DNA from: Rugosimonospora africana
GTDB taxonomy: Bacteria; Actinomycetota; Actinomycetes; Mycobacteriales; Micromonosporaceae
Reading direction: 5' to 3'
Length of the DNA: 64,000 nt
Assembly (NCBI RefSeq): GCF_016862975.1
Contig: NZ_BONZ01000049.1
Span: 122,497 to 186,496 of the forward strand
The translations under genes were made by a program, and so were the position numbers. The notes under the pieces were generated by a model that was not told the origin of the DNA, made no database searches, and saw only the letters and a list, made by a program, of their open reading frames with translations. Below, in pieces: positions 16,983 to 26,309 of the stretch (position 1 is its first letter; each line of letters starts with the position of its first letter).

Positions 16983-18209
16983 GTGGATGAACTCCCGATA
17001 GGTCGCCGGGTCGCTTATTGGCGGACCCGGCGCCGGCTGTCTCAGCAGGTCTTCGCCGATCGGCTCGCCAAGTCGAAGAGCTGGGTCGACAAGATCGAGC
17101 GAGGTGTCCGCCGGCTCGACAAGTTCTCCGTTCTCTATGACATCGCCGACGTCCTGCAGGTCGACGTGCAACTGCTGCTCGGTCGCGAGCCGGAGCGGCG
17201 GCCGGGCGGGATGACCTGCCTCGATCAGGTCGAGGTGGCCGACATCCGGTCGGCGCTGGAGCGGTACGACCAGATAAGCACCTTCTTCCACGCACCGCCG
17301 CAGCCACCGTCGATCGATGAGTTGCGCAAGGCCGTTCAGCATGCCTGGCTGAGCTACCAGCACGCCCGGTACGGACCGCTCGCCCGGGTGCTGCCGAAGC
17401 TGTTGCGTGACGCGCAGGCGGCCGACACCGTGTACGGCGGCGACAGCGGGATGCTGGCCGCGCACCTGCTCGGCCAGGTTTACCAGATCGCCTCCTCGAG
17501 CCTGCGCAAGCTGGGCGAGCTCGAACTGGCGTGGTTGGCGGCGGACCGGTCGATCGCGGTGTCTCTGCGCGCCGGCGACCAGTTGCTCGCCGGTACGGCC
17601 AGCTACCGGGTGGGCAGCGCGCTGCTGGCGCTCGGTCGGGCCCGCCCGGCACTGGAGGTCAACGTCAATATCGCCAACCGGCTGGCTCCCGGCGACACCC
17701 GCCGGGCGACGCCCGAACTTGTCTCGGTCTACGGCATGCTGCTTCTCCAGGGCGCCATGGCGGCGGCCCGGATCGGCGACAGCGCAACGGTCCGCGACCT
17801 GTTGACCGGTGCCGACGTCGCGGCGCGGGGACTGGGCGGCAACCACAACTACTACTGGACCAGCTTCAGTCCGACCAACGTCGACATCCACCGGGCGGCG
17901 GCAATGGTCGAGCTGGGCGAAGGTGGTCTGGCCGTGGAGACGCACGAACACCTGGACAGGGCCAGCTTCGCCGCCATGCTGCCGGAGCGCCGGGCGCACC
18001 ACTATGTGGATCTCGCCCGGGGGCTCGCTCAAGTGGGTGACATCGAACGGGCGAGTGAGATGCTTCTGGAGGGTGACAGGCTGGCACCTTCGGAGATCCG
18101 CTGCCGTCCGATTGCCCACGAAGTACTGTCTGACGTATTGCGCCGGACGAAGGGGGCGCCGAGTGCGCCGGTCGCCGAACTCGCCGAGACCATGGGGGTC
18201 GGGGTATGA
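16983..18209 (+). CDS. XRE family regulator with TPR-like C-terminus
   Basis: A 408-residue regulator. The helix-turn-helix is at about 8-65 (RRLSQQVFADRLAKSKSWVDKI followed by ERGVRRLDKFSVL). A long helical repeat region follows to the end, with units such as QVYQIASSSLRKLGELELAWLA and AADRSIAVSLRAGDQLL, the layout of ligand- or peptide-sensing actinomycete regulators. GTG 16983 is the start nearest to the homology. The flavoprotein gene downstream starts inside its last 47 bases, so they are one transcription unit. This pair recurs in actinomycete genomes. Confidence 0.88.
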   Translation: MDELPIGRRVAYWRTRRRLSQQVFADRLAKSKSWVDKIERGVRRLDKFSVLYDIADVLQVDVQLLLGREPERRPGGMTCLDQVEVADIRSALERYDQISTFFHAPPQPPSIDELRKAVQHAWLSYQHARYGPLARVLPKLLRDAQAADTVYGGDSGMLAAHLLGQVYQIASSSLRKLGELELAWLAADRSIAVSLRAGDQLLAGTASYRVGSALLALGRARPALEVNVNIANRLAPGDTRRATPELVSVYGMLLLQGAMAAARIGDSATVRDLLTGADVAARGLGGNHNYYWTSFSPTNVDIHRAAAMVELGEGGLAVETHEHLDRASFAAMLPERRAHHYVDLARGLAQVGDIERASEMLLEGDRLAPSEIRCRPIAHEVLSDVLRRTKGAPSAPVAELAETMGVGV

Positions 18210-18771
18210 CGCGGGTGACCGCGGCTCCCGGATTCTTTATCTGATCGTTTGCGGCTCCCCGGTGGCCCGGGGAGCCGGTCGGCTCGTTGAGCTGGCTCAA
18301 TTGGACGGCTGGGACGTGTGCGTCGTGGCCACCCCGGATGGCCGGAAGTTCATCGATGTGGCTGCTCTGGCGGAGCAGAGTGGACACCCGGTACGGTCGG
18401 CGTACAAGAATCCGGGCGATCCGGACGTATTGCCCGATGCGGATGCCATGATTGTCGCCCCGGCGACCGTGAACACGATCAACAAGTGGTCGGCGGGCAT
18501 CGCCGACACTCTGGCGCTGGGGCTGTTGATCGAAGGCCAGGGCAAGGGCCTGCCGATCGTCGCCATGCCGTACACCAACGCGGCCATGGCCAACCACCCG
18601 GCCTTCCTGGAAAACGTCACGCGGCTGCGGGGCTGGGGCATCGCGGTGCTGTTCGGCGAGGACCAGGTGCCGCTCCTGCCGCCGGGTTTCGGCGAGGCGG
18701 CGGTCGACGGGTTCCCCTGGCACCTCGCGCTCGAGGCGCTGCGCGATGTCGCGCCGATCCCGAGAAGATGA
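18163..18771 (+). CDS. Flavoprotein of the HFCD (PPC decarboxylase-like) family
   Basis: A 202-residue FMN-binding protein of the homo-oligomeric flavin-containing cysteine decarboxylase superfamily. It shows RILYLIVCGSPVARGAGRLVE at the N-terminal strand, ALAEQSGHPV, the flavin-site block MIVAPATVNTINKWSAGIAD, and GLPIVAMPYTNAAMANHPAF. The only good upstream start is GTG 18163, which has AAGGGGG at proper spacing but overlaps the regulator gene by 47 bp. Members decarboxylate peptidyl or pantothenoyl cysteine; the substrate here is unknown. Coupled to the XRE-TPR regulator. Confidence 0.82.
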   Translation: MRRSPNSPRPWGSGYDAGDRGSRILYLIVCGSPVARGAGRLVELAQLDGWDVCVVATPDGRKFIDVAALAEQSGHPVRSAYKNPGDPDVLPDADAMIVAPATVNTINKWSAGIADTLALGLLIEGQGKGLPIVAMPYTNAAMANHPAFLENVTRLRGWGIAVLFGEDQVPLLPPGFGEAAVDGFPWHLALEALRDVAPIPRR

Positions 18772-18851
18772 CGCGGCCGTGCCTGGAAGTGCCGCGCGAT
18801 GCCGGGTCGATCCTGACGAGATGACCGGGAGCCGCTGGTAACCTCGCGGCC

Positions 18852-19817
18852 GTGACCAGTGTGGGCGAAGTTGTGGAGTACTTCAACGAGCGTTATCCGC
18901 CTGGCTGGGCCGAGGACTGGGACCGGGTCGGGCTCGTGGCCGGCGATCCGGACGCGCCCGCCAGCCGGGCGCTGTTCGTGGTCGATTGCGTACCGGAGAC
19001 GGTCGAAGAGGCGGTCACCGCCGGGGCGGACATGATCATCGCGCACCATCCGCTGTTGTTGCGCGGGGTGTCCAGCGTCGCCGCCACCACGTACAAGGGA
19101 AAGATCATTCACCGGCTGATCAGGTCCGGCATCGCGCTGCTCGTGGCCCACACCAACGCGGACGTCGCCGCGCCCGGAGTCTCCGACGCGTTGGCGGAAC
19201 GGCTCGGCCTGACCGGACTGCGCCCGCTGCGCCCGGCCGAGGGGGCCGCGTCCGGCGGTGGTCGCGGTACCGGGCGGATCGGCCGGCTGCCGTCGCCGAT
19301 GCCGCTGGCGGACGTGGCCGCGCTCGCCGCGCGGGTACTCCCTCCGACGGTCTGGGGAGTGCGTGCGGCTGGCGACCCGGAGCGGGTGGTCGACACGGTC
19401 GCGGTGTGCGGGGGATCCGGCGACGCGTTCCTGGCCGACGCGACCGCGTCCGGCGCCGACGCGTACCTGACCGCTGACCTCCGCCACCATCCGGCCAGCG
19501 AGCACATCGCGGCCGGCGGCCCGGCCCTGCTGGACGCCGCGCACTGGGCCACCGAACGTCCCTGGCTCGACCGGGCCGCCGCCGAGCTGACCGGAGCGGT
19601 GGGAATACCGACCCAGGTCAGTGACCTTGTTACCGATCCGTGGACCGTGCAGGTAGCATCCGGCGAACCGCCGGCCACCGCGACTGGTCCGGGTCGTCGC
19701 GCGGCAGACGCGCCGAGCCAGACTGGTCGTGCGACTGGTCCGGGTCGTGGCGCGGCGGCAGACGGGCCGAGCCAGACTGGTCGTAAACACCCACCGATGA
19801 AGGAGCCGCGTCCGTGA
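18852..19817 (+). CDS. Nif3-like dinuclear metal centre protein with repeat-encoded tail
   Basis: A 321-residue member of the Nif3/YbgI family, hexameric proteins with two metal ions and an unsettled hydrolase-like role. The metal ligands are visible in MIIAHHPLLLRG and LLVAHTNADVA, and in ADLRHHPASEH towards the C-terminus. GTG start at 18852. Residues from about 277 on are encoded by two copies of dispersed repeat family 1 and read as two rounds of a Gly/Ala/Ser-rich SQTGR-ending peptide. The extension ends in a GTGA overlap with the next gene. Without it the protein would have the usual length of about 280. Confidence 0.9.
   Translation: MTSVGEVVEYFNERYPPGWAEDWDRVGLVAGDPDAPASRALFVVDCVPETVEEAVTAGADMIIAHHPLLLRGVSSVAATTYKGKIIHRLIRSGIALLVAHTNADVAAPGVSDALAERLGLTGLRPLRPAEGAASGGGRGTGRIGRLPSPMPLADVAALAARVLPPTVWGVRAAGDPERVVDTVAVCGGSGDAFLADATASGADAYLTADLRHHPASEHIAAGGPALLDAAHWATERPWLDRAAAELTGAVGIPTQVSDLVTDPWTVQVASGEPPATATGPGRRAADAPSQTGRATGPGRGAAADGPSQTGRKHPPMKEPRP
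19681..19784. repeat. Two tandem copies of dispersed repeat family 1, inside the Nif3-like gene
   Basis: Copies at 19681-19730 and 19732-19784 begin CGACTGGTCCGGGTCG and end AGCCAGACTGGTCGT. They are the reverse complement of the pair at 7968-8075 with a few substitutions and a 3-bp length difference that keeps the frame. They encode the last 40 or so residues of the Nif3-like protein. Confidence 0.85.
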
Positions 19818-20554
19818 AAGCCGATTCCGAGGCGCAGCGCCGCCTTCTCGACCTCCAAGCCATCGACATCGCGCTGACCCAGCTCGCGCACCGCCGCCGC
19901 AACCTCCCGCAGATCGCGGAGCTGGACCGGCTGGCCCGGCAGATCACCGCCGCCGACGACGAGCGGGTCAAGGCTCAGGTCGGCGTCGATGACCTCGACC
20001 GGGACATCGCCCGGCTGGAGAAGGACGTGGAGCAGGTACGCACGCGTAAGAGCAAGGACCAGTCGCGGTTGGACGCCGGCACGGGCCCGGCCCGGGAACT
20101 GGAGGCGTTGCAGCACGAACTCACCTCGCTCGCCCGGCGCCAGTCCGAACTGGAGGACGCCGAGCTGGAGCTGATGGAGCAGCGCGAGCAGGCCGAGGCG
20201 ACCCTCAACGAGACGGTGGACCGGCTGACCGCCGCGCGCAAGGAGCGCGAGGAGGTCGAGGCAGCCCGCGACCAGGCGCTCGCCGAGATCAACAAGGACC
20301 AGGAGTTTCGGGCCAGCGGCCGGGCACCCATCGTCGCCGACCTGCCGGCCGACCTGCTCGCGCTGTACGACCGGATCCGGGAGTCGTCCGGCGGCATCGG
20401 CGCGGCCCTGCTGCGCGCCGGCCGGTGCGAGGGTTGCCGGTTGGAGCTGTTCGGCAGCGAGCTGGCCGCGGTGCGCTCGGCCCCCAAGGACGAGGTGGTC
20501 CGGTGCGAGGAGTGTGGCCGGATCCTCGTCCGTACCGCGGAGAGCGGCCTGTGA
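19814..20554 (+). CDS. C4-type zinc-ribbon protein with coiled coil
   Basis: A 246-residue protein with a long N-terminal coiled coil (about 5-165, rich in Glu/Arg/Leu heptads such as ELEALQHELTSLARRQSELE) and a C-terminal zinc ribbon with ligands in CEGCRLELFG and CEECGRIL. This domain order is typical of actinobacterial proteins next to Nif3 and RNase H genes; the function is unknown. GTG 19814 overlaps the Nif3-like stop by 4 bases. The RNase HI/phosphatase gene follows 102 bp later, so the three genes form a conserved cluster. Confidence 0.9.
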   Translation: MKADSEAQRRLLDLQAIDIALTQLAHRRRNLPQIAELDRLARQITAADDERVKAQVGVDDLDRDIARLEKDVEQVRTRKSKDQSRLDAGTGPARELEALQHELTSLARRQSELEDAELELMEQREQAEATLNETVDRLTAARKEREEVEAARDQALAEINKDQEFRASGRAPIVADLPADLLALYDRIRESSGGIGAALLRAGRCEGCRLELFGSELAAVRSAPKDEVVRCEECGRILVRTAESGL

Positions 20555-20656
20555 GCCAGCGGAACCGGATCGGCCGCGGGAGCGGAGCGGGCGCGTGAGC
20601 GAGCGTCACCTGCTTGAGCGCGGCGAAGCCGCCAGACCGGTCGGAGAGGATCCGGC

Positions 20657-21973
20657 ATGAGCGTCGAACGGGTCGTCGTCGAGGCGGACGGTGGGTCGCG
20701 CGGCAACCCGGGTCCGGCCGGGTACGGCGCCGTGGTGCGGGACGCCGAGTCCGGCGAGGTACTCGTGGAGCGCTACCAGTCGCTCGGCGTGACCACGAAC
20801 AACGTCGCCGAGTATTCCGGCCTCATCGCAGGGCTGAGCGCGGCGGCCGAACTGGGTGCCAGCGAGGTGGACGTCCGGATGGACTCCAAGCTGGTCATCG
20901 AGCAGATGTCCGGCCGCTGGCAGATCAAGCACGCCGGACTCCGGCCGCTCGCGGCGGAAGCCGCGACCCTGGTGCGTCGGTTCGGCACGGTCCGCTTCGG
21001 CTGGATTCCCCGTGAGCGCAACAAGCACGCCGACGCGCTGGCGAACCGGGCCATGGACGAGGCGACCGGCAAACCACCCCCGCCGACCGCGAAGTCGGCG
21101 ACCGCGCGGGCATCGGTCGACGAGGCGGCCGGCGAGCCGCGAACCATCGCCGGGCCGGACTCGCCGGGCCGGGCCGCCGCCCGGTCGGTGGCCGCCGCGG
21201 CGGCGTCGACCGGTACCGCCCCCGTCGCCGGTGCCCCCGGCCCCGGCGCTCCCGGCACCGTCGCCGGCCCCGGCGCCCCCGGTGAGGTGGCCGAGCGGGA
21301 GACCGCGTCCGGTACCGGCAAACCGTCCTGGGAGCGGCCGGTCGGCGTACCGACCCGGCTGATCCTGGTCCGGCACGGCGAGACCGAGATGAACAGCCAG
21401 CGACGGTACTCGGGCCGGGGCGACGTGCCGCTGTCCGAGCGCGGGTTGGCTCAGGCGCGGGCGACCGCGGCACGGCTGGCTCCGCTGGCCGGTACCGTTC
21501 CGGCGGTGGTCAGCTCGCCGCTGTCCCGGGCCACGGGGACCGCCACCCTGCTGGCCGAGGCGCTCGGCGGCCCACCGGTGAACACCGACCCGGACCTGAT
21601 CGAGTCGGACTTCGGCGACTGGGAGGGGCTGACCTTCACCGAGGTACGGGAGGGTTGGCCGGCACACCTGACCAAGTGGCTGGACTCGCCGGCCGTGGCA
21701 CCGCCGAACGGGGAGTCGTTCCAGGCGGTCGACCGGCGGGTACGGCGATCGGTTGGCCGGCTGAGGGAGGCGTACCCGGGCCGTACCGTCGTGGTCGTCT
21801 CCCACGTGTCGCCGATCAAGCTGCTGTTGCGTGACGCGCTGGCCGCCGGTGACGCCTTCCTGTACCGGCTTCACCTCGACCCGGCCGGGGTGTCCATTGT
21901 GGACTCATGGCCGGACGGCGGGGTCGCGGTACGGACGGTGAACGACACGGCGCACCTCGCCGGCCTGGAGTGA
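20657..21973 (+). CDS. Bifunctional RNase HI / histidine phosphatase
   Basis: A 438-residue fusion like Rv2228c of Mycobacterium tuberculosis. The N-terminal RNase HI domain (about 1-137) has EADGGSRGNPGPAGYGAVV and the acidic residues in DVRMDSKLVIEQM and RERNKHADALANRAMD, and would remove RNA from RNA-DNA hybrids. An Ala/Pro-rich linker of about 95 residues follows. The C-terminal phosphatase domain (about 230-438) has the LVRHGETEMNSQRRYSGRGD signature; in the mycobacterial protein it acts as an alpha-ribazole or acid phosphatase. ATG 20657 is preceded by GAGAGGA. Follows the zinc-ribbon gene. Confidence 0.94.
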   Translation: MSVERVVVEADGGSRGNPGPAGYGAVVRDAESGEVLVERYQSLGVTTNNVAEYSGLIAGLSAAAELGASEVDVRMDSKLVIEQMSGRWQIKHAGLRPLAAEAATLVRRFGTVRFGWIPRERNKHADALANRAMDEATGKPPPPTAKSATARASVDEAAGEPRTIAGPDSPGRAAARSVAAAAASTGTAPVAGAPGPGAPGTVAGPGAPGEVAERETASGTGKPSWERPVGVPTRLILVRHGETEMNSQRRYSGRGDVPLSERGLAQARATAARLAPLAGTVPAVVSSPLSRATGTATLLAEALGGPPVNTDPDLIESDFGDWEGLTFTEVREGWPAHLTKWLDSPAVAPPNGESFQAVDRRVRRSVGRLREAYPGRTVVVVSHVSPIKLLLRDALAAGDAFLYRLHLDPAGVSIVDSWPDGGVAVRTVNDTAHLAGLE

Positions 21974-22012
21974 GTCGGCTGGCCCGCGCCGAGCCCGCCG
22001 CGCTGGCCCGGT

Positions 22013-24094
22013 TTACGGCTCACCGTTCGTGGCGATCCCGGTCAGCTGAGGCATCAACCACGGCGCGATGAGTTGCTGCACTCCCTCCGGGGTGAAGTGC
22101 AGCCCGTCGCTGCGTACCCGCAGGCCGTTGACGCTCTCCGTGTACCTGCCGTCCGGGCAGACCAGCTTGTTGAGGTCCAGCACCACCGTCGTGTCCGGGT
22201 GCTTGGCCGCCTCCGCACGGATGACAGCGTTCCAGGCGTCCACTCGCGACGGTTGGTCCTCGTCGTACAGGCCACCGTCCGTGCGCTCGGCACGGTGCGT
22301 GTACGCCGCCGTCAGCAGCACCACCCGGGCACCGTGTGAGCCGGCGATGCTCACCGCCCGGTTGAGCTGACCGCTCAGGTACGCGTTGAAGTCTGGGTTG
22401 CCCACGTGCGTGTACTTGCCGTTCAGCCGCGCGTCCATCAGCTCCCAGCGGTTGAGCAGGATCACCGACACGTCGGGATCGTCGGCGTCCACTCCGGACT
22501 GCCAGCGCGACGGCCAACTGGGACAGTACGGGTACAGCGTGTGCGGGCTGCCCAACTCCACGATGTCGGACTGCAGAGTGATCCCGCAGCCCTGGATCGC
22601 CCGGGTGGTCACCGCCGCGTTGGACTGGTTCGGCAGGTACGTGCCGATCGTCCAGGCCACCGAGTCGCCGAAGAAGTCGATGCGCGGCTGCGCGCCCGGC
22701 CGCCGACCGGACCGCCGCATCGGCGGCGGCAGGTGCGAGCGGGCGGTGCTGCCCGGCGAGTACACCGGGTTGCGCGGCGCGGTGAAGGAGGTGCGCTGGG
22801 CCGGCGTGGGGATCGTCCCCACCACCACGACGACCGCGGTGGCCGCCACCGCCACCAGCGTGGTCGTCACCGGCGTCAGCTTCGGTATCCGGCGCAGCAG
22901 GCGCCCGTGCCGGATCGGTTCCTCGATGACGAAGAACGAGGCGATCGGGATGACCAGCACCAGCCCCAGACGCAGGAACAGCAGGGAGAGCCCGGACAGG
23001 CCGGTGTGCTCGGCGTTGACGAACTGGAACAGCGGCCAGTGCCACAGGTACACCCCGTAGGAGATCCGGCCCAGCCAGACCAGCGGGGTCAGCGCGAGCA
23101 TTCGGGCGGTGGGGGAGTTCGGGCTGACCACCGCGTGCGCGATCAGCACGGCCACCGCGAACGCCGCGGCGGTCAGGCCGGCGTCGCGGTACAGCCAGGC
23201 GGCGGTACCGTCGGCATTCGTCAACAGCCAGCCGAGGCCGGCCGCCGCGCAGATCGCGAACGTGCCGAGGATCGGGTGCGCCCGATGCGGATCGGCACCC
23301 TGTGCCCGGTCGTCCAGCAGGCTGAGCAGCAGGGCCAGCGCACAGCCGATGAGGATCGCCTGTACTCGGGTGTCGGTACCGAAGTAGACCCGGTTGATGC
23401 CGGCCGGCGTGAACGCCGAGGCGGCCGCGTACGCGGAGGCGCCGGTACCGGCGACGGCCAGTAGGAGCAGCACCACCCGGGCCTGCCGGCTGGCCCCACG
23501 TGGTGGCTGCTCGCCTCCGCCAGAGGCCGGCTCCGTCCGCGGTCGACGGGCGACCCGCCGGGTCGCCAGGCACGCCGCCGTGCCGATCACGATCAGCGGC
23601 CAGAACAGGTAGAACTGCTCCTCGATGCCGAGCGACCAGGTGTGCTGCAACGGCGACGGCGCGGAGGTCTGCGCGAAGTAGTTGCCGCCGCCCCGGTAGA
23701 TCATGCGCCAGTTGGCCACGTACACCAGGGCGGCCAGCCCGTCGCCGCGCAGCAGCCTCAGCTCGACCGTGGGCAGCAGGAACTGGCTCGTGACCACCAC
23801 CGCGATCAGCAGCACCAGCAGCGCCGGCAGCAGCCGGCGGGCGCGCCGGCCCCAGAACGCGGCCAGGTCGACCCGGCCGGTGCGTTCCCGTTCGGCCAGC
23901 AGCAGTGAGGTAATCAGGAATCCGGACAGGACGAAGAACGCGTCGACGCCGAGGAACCCACCGGGAATCCCGGGTACCCCGGCGTGGAACAGCACCACCC
24001 CGGCGACCGCGAACGCCCGTACTCCGTCGAGCGCGGGGCGGTACCGGTAGACCGCCTCGCCGGGCTGGGTACGTGCTCGGGCGTCTGCTCCCAT
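22013..24094 (-). CDS. Membrane acyltransferase of the OafA/YrhL type with SGNH domain
   Basis: A 693-residue integral membrane protein that should O-acetylate or O-acylate a cell-surface glycan. The acyltransferase 3 domain (about 15-380) has YRPALDGVRAFAVAGVVLFHAG with the key histidine and about ten hydrophobic segments. After a Pro/Ser-rich linker at about 450-480 comes an SGNH hydrolase-like domain with IDFFGDSVAWTIG (Gly-Asp-Ser) and, near the C-terminus, SDGLHFTPEG supplying Asp and His. Start at ATG 24094, preceded by GGAGG; the longer frame upstream is Arg/Pro-rich. The target polymer is unknown. Convergent with the RNase HI gene. Confidence 0.92.
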   Translation of the reverse strand: MGADARARTQPGEAVYRYRPALDGVRAFAVAGVVLFHAGVPGIPGGFLGVDAFFVLSGFLITSLLLAERERTGRVDLAAFWGRRARRLLPALLVLLIAVVVTSQFLLPTVELRLLRGDGLAALVYVANWRMIYRGGGNYFAQTSAPSPLQHTWSLGIEEQFYLFWPLIVIGTAACLATRRVARRPRTEPASGGGEQPPRGASRQARVVLLLLAVAGTGASAYAAASAFTPAGINRVYFGTDTRVQAILIGCALALLLSLLDDRAQGADPHRAHPILGTFAICAAAGLGWLLTNADGTAAWLYRDAGLTAAAFAVAVLIAHAVVSPNSPTARMLALTPLVWLGRISYGVYLWHWPLFQFVNAEHTGLSGLSLLFLRLGLVLVIPIASFFVIEEPIRHGRLLRRIPKLTPVTTTLVAVAATAVVVVVGTIPTPAQRTSFTAPRNPVYSPGSTARSHLPPPMRRSGRRPGAQPRIDFFGDSVAWTIGTYLPNQSNAAVTTRAIQGCGITLQSDIVELGSPHTLYPYCPSWPSRWQSGVDADDPDVSVILLNRWELMDARLNGKYTHVGNPDFNAYLSGQLNRAVSIAGSHGARVVLLTAAYTHRAERTDGGLYDEDQPSRVDAWNAVIRAEAAKHPDTTVVLDLNKLVCPDGRYTESVNGLRVRSDGLHFTPEGVQQLIAPWLMPQLTGIATNGEP

Positions 24095-24346
24095 CGGGCC
24101 TCCGGGATGCCCTGTGCCCGGTTCGGGCCGGGCTAAGCCCCCCGAACCGGCCCGAGTGAGCGTTCGGGCGACCGGCCCGGAGGGCTGCCGCCGGGCGCAC
24201 CGAAGCGACCGTTCGCGGACGATCACCTACCGCCCGGCGCAGCCGTCTATCCGATCCGCGTGGAAAAGTCCGAGCCTCGGCGTAACCTGCGCCACGCCCG
24301 GTAGATCAAGAACCGGGCGACTACCCGGTGTGTTCAAGGAGGACTG

Positions 24347-24574
24347 ATGGTCGAACCACAGACCGAACCGGTACCCCGCCGCAGAACCGGCAGCCCCTGG
24401 CACTGGCTGCTGATCATCCCCGTGGTCGTACCCCTTCTGTTCTTCCTCTTCAATTCGAAGAACCCGTATTTCCTGGGCTTCCCCCGCTTCTACTGGCTCC
24501 AGTTGGCCTTCATCCTGCTCAGCGTCGCGACGACCCTGATCGTGTACCGGCTGACCCGAACCCGGGAGGGCTGA
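24347..24574 (+). CDS. DUF3311 small membrane protein
   Basis: A 75-residue protein with two transmembrane helices (about 19-36 and 45-66) and the PRRRTGSPWHWLLIIPVV and YFLGFPRFYWLQLAF motifs of DUF3311. Such proteins are nearly always encoded just before a sodium:solute symporter, as here with a 3-bp gap, and probably act as a small subunit of it. ATG 24347 follows AAGGAGG. Confidence 0.9.
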   Translation: MVEPQTEPVPRRRTGSPWHWLLIIPVVVPLLFFLFNSKNPYFLGFPRFYWLQLAFILLSVATTLIVYRLTRTREG

Positions 24575-24577
24575 TCG

Positions 24578-26209
24578 ATGAAGGATCATCTCGCCGAGAT
24601 CATCATCGCGGCGGTCATCTTCCTGGCCGTCAGCGCGATCGGGTTCATCGCGGCCCGGTGGCGGCGGCCCGACGACATGGGCCACCTCAACGAGTGGGGC
24701 CTGGGCGGCCGGAGCTTCGGCAGCTGGATCACCTGGTTCCTGGTCGGTGGCGACCTCTACACCGCGTACACGTTCGTCGCCGTACCGGCCCTGCTGTTCG
24801 CGTCCGGCGCCCTGGGCTTCTACGCCGTGCCGTACACCGTGATCGTCTACCCGATGGTGTTCGTGGTGCTGGTACGGCTGTGGTCGGTGTCGCACAAGCA
24901 CGGGTTCGTGACCCCGGCCGACTTCGTCCGGGCCCGGTCCGGTTCGTCGACCATGGCGCTGCTGGTGGCCATCACCGGCATCGTGGCCACCATGCCGTAC
25001 ATCGCGCTGCAGCTGGTGGGCATCGAGGCGGTACTCAAGTCGATGCACGTCGACCCGACCTGGGCACTGATCATCGCGTTCGCGATCCTCGCCGCGTACA
25101 CGTACCAGTCCGGCCTCCGGGCCCCGGCACTGATCGCCTTCGTCAAGGATGCGCTGATCTACATCGTCATCATCGTGGCGGTCATCTACATCCCGTACAA
25201 GCTGGGCGGTTGGCACAAGATCTTCGACGCCGCCGACGCGAAGTTCGCCAAGACGCACGGCACCGTGCTCAACCCCGGGAACCAGTGGCAGTACGTCACC
25301 TGGGCGCTCGGCTCGGCGCTGGCGCTGTTCCTGTACCCGCACAGCATCACCGGCGTGCTGGCCAGCCGCAGCCGCAACGTCATCAAGCGCAACATGTCCG
25401 CGCTGCCGGCCTACAGCCTGCTGCTGGGCCTGATCGCGCTACTCGGCTATATGGCCATCGCGGCCCAGACCACACCGATCAAGACCAACGGCAAGGCGGA
25501 CAACAACACGGTCGTGCCGCAGTTGTTCGACCAGATGTTCCCGCACTGGTTCGCCGGTGTGGCGTTCGCGGCGGTGGCGATCGGGGCATTGGTACCGGCG
25601 GCCATCATGTCCATCGCGGCGGCGAACCTGTTCACCCGCAACATCTTCAAGGAGTACATCAAGCGGGACGCGACACCCCGCCAGGAGGCGGCGGTCAGCA
25701 AGGTCGCCTCGCTGGTCGTCAAGGCCGGTGCGGTGCTGGTGATCCTGTTGATCAGCCCGCAGTTCTCCATCGACCTCCAGCTGATCGGCGGCGTCATCAT
25801 CCTGCAGACGCTGCCGGCCGTGGGCATCGGGCTCTACACCCGCTGGCTGCACCGCTGGGGGCTGGTGGCCGGCTGGCTGGTCGGCATGGGCCTGGGCGTG
25901 TGGATGCTCTACCAGATCCCCAACCCCGCCACGAACCACGTGCACTTCGGCGGCTCGGCCTTCCCGCTGTCCAAGTGGTTCGACCCGACCTCGATCGGCC
26001 TGGACGCGAAGACCCAGGTGTACGTGGGCTTCGTCGCGGTCGTGGCCAACGCGGTCGTCGCGGTGATCGTCACGCTGATCTGCCGGGCTCTGCGGGCCTC
26101 CGACGGCGTGGACACCACCTCGCCGGACGACTACCTCAGCGACGCGGACAGCAAGACCCCGCCGCCGCTCGCCGAGGACCAGTTGCCGGAGCCGGTACCC
26201 ACGTCCTGA
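24578..26209 (+). CDS. Sodium:solute symporter, MctP-like monocarboxylate permease
   Basis: A 543-residue sodium:solute symporter family transporter with about 13 transmembrane helices. It matches the MctP-type monocarboxylate/organic acid uptake group by the partner DUF3311 and by blocks such as WGLGGRSFGSWITWFLVGGD, HGFVTPADFVRARSGSSTMA, LALFLYPHSITGVLASRS and AIMSIAAANLFTRNIFKEY. The hydrophilic C-terminal tail is short and Pro/Asp-rich. Likely substrates are pyruvate, lactate or similar monocarboxylates, by family only. Operon with DUF3311; a hairpin terminator follows. Confidence 0.92.
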   Translation: MKDHLAEIIIAAVIFLAVSAIGFIAARWRRPDDMGHLNEWGLGGRSFGSWITWFLVGGDLYTAYTFVAVPALLFASGALGFYAVPYTVIVYPMVFVVLVRLWSVSHKHGFVTPADFVRARSGSSTMALLVAITGIVATMPYIALQLVGIEAVLKSMHVDPTWALIIAFAILAAYTYQSGLRAPALIAFVKDALIYIVIIVAVIYIPYKLGGWHKIFDAADAKFAKTHGTVLNPGNQWQYVTWALGSALALFLYPHSITGVLASRSRNVIKRNMSALPAYSLLLGLIALLGYMAIAAQTTPIKTNGKADNNTVVPQLFDQMFPHWFAGVAFAAVAIGALVPAAIMSIAAANLFTRNIFKEYIKRDATPRQEAAVSKVASLVVKAGAVLVILLISPQFSIDLQLIGGVIILQTLPAVGIGLYTRWLHRWGLVAGWLVGMGLGVWMLYQIPNPATNHVHFGGSAFPLSKWFDPTSIGLDAKTQVYVGFVAVVANAVVAVIVTLICRALRASDGVDTTSPDDYLSDADSKTPPPLAEDQLPEPVPTS

Positions 26210-26223
26210 ACGGCACACCGATG

Positions 26224-26255
26224 CCGGCCGGTCCCGTCGAGGGGCCGGCCGGTTT
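26224..26255 (+). terminator. Terminator of the DUF3311-mctP operon
   Basis: A 12-bp stem (26224-26235 with 26241-26252, one G-T pair) with a 5-nt loop is followed by TTT, 15 bp after the transporter stop. Confidence 0.75.
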
Positions 26256-26309
26256 CCGTATCCGGCCGACCGCTTGCGTATAGGTAGATCATCGTCATAT
26301 CGTACCGTC

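Noticed and set aside
22406..23464. Plus-strand open frame opposite the acyltransferase
   Set aside because: Arg/Gln/His-rich shadow sequence without any domain; the minus-strand gene has clear motifs.
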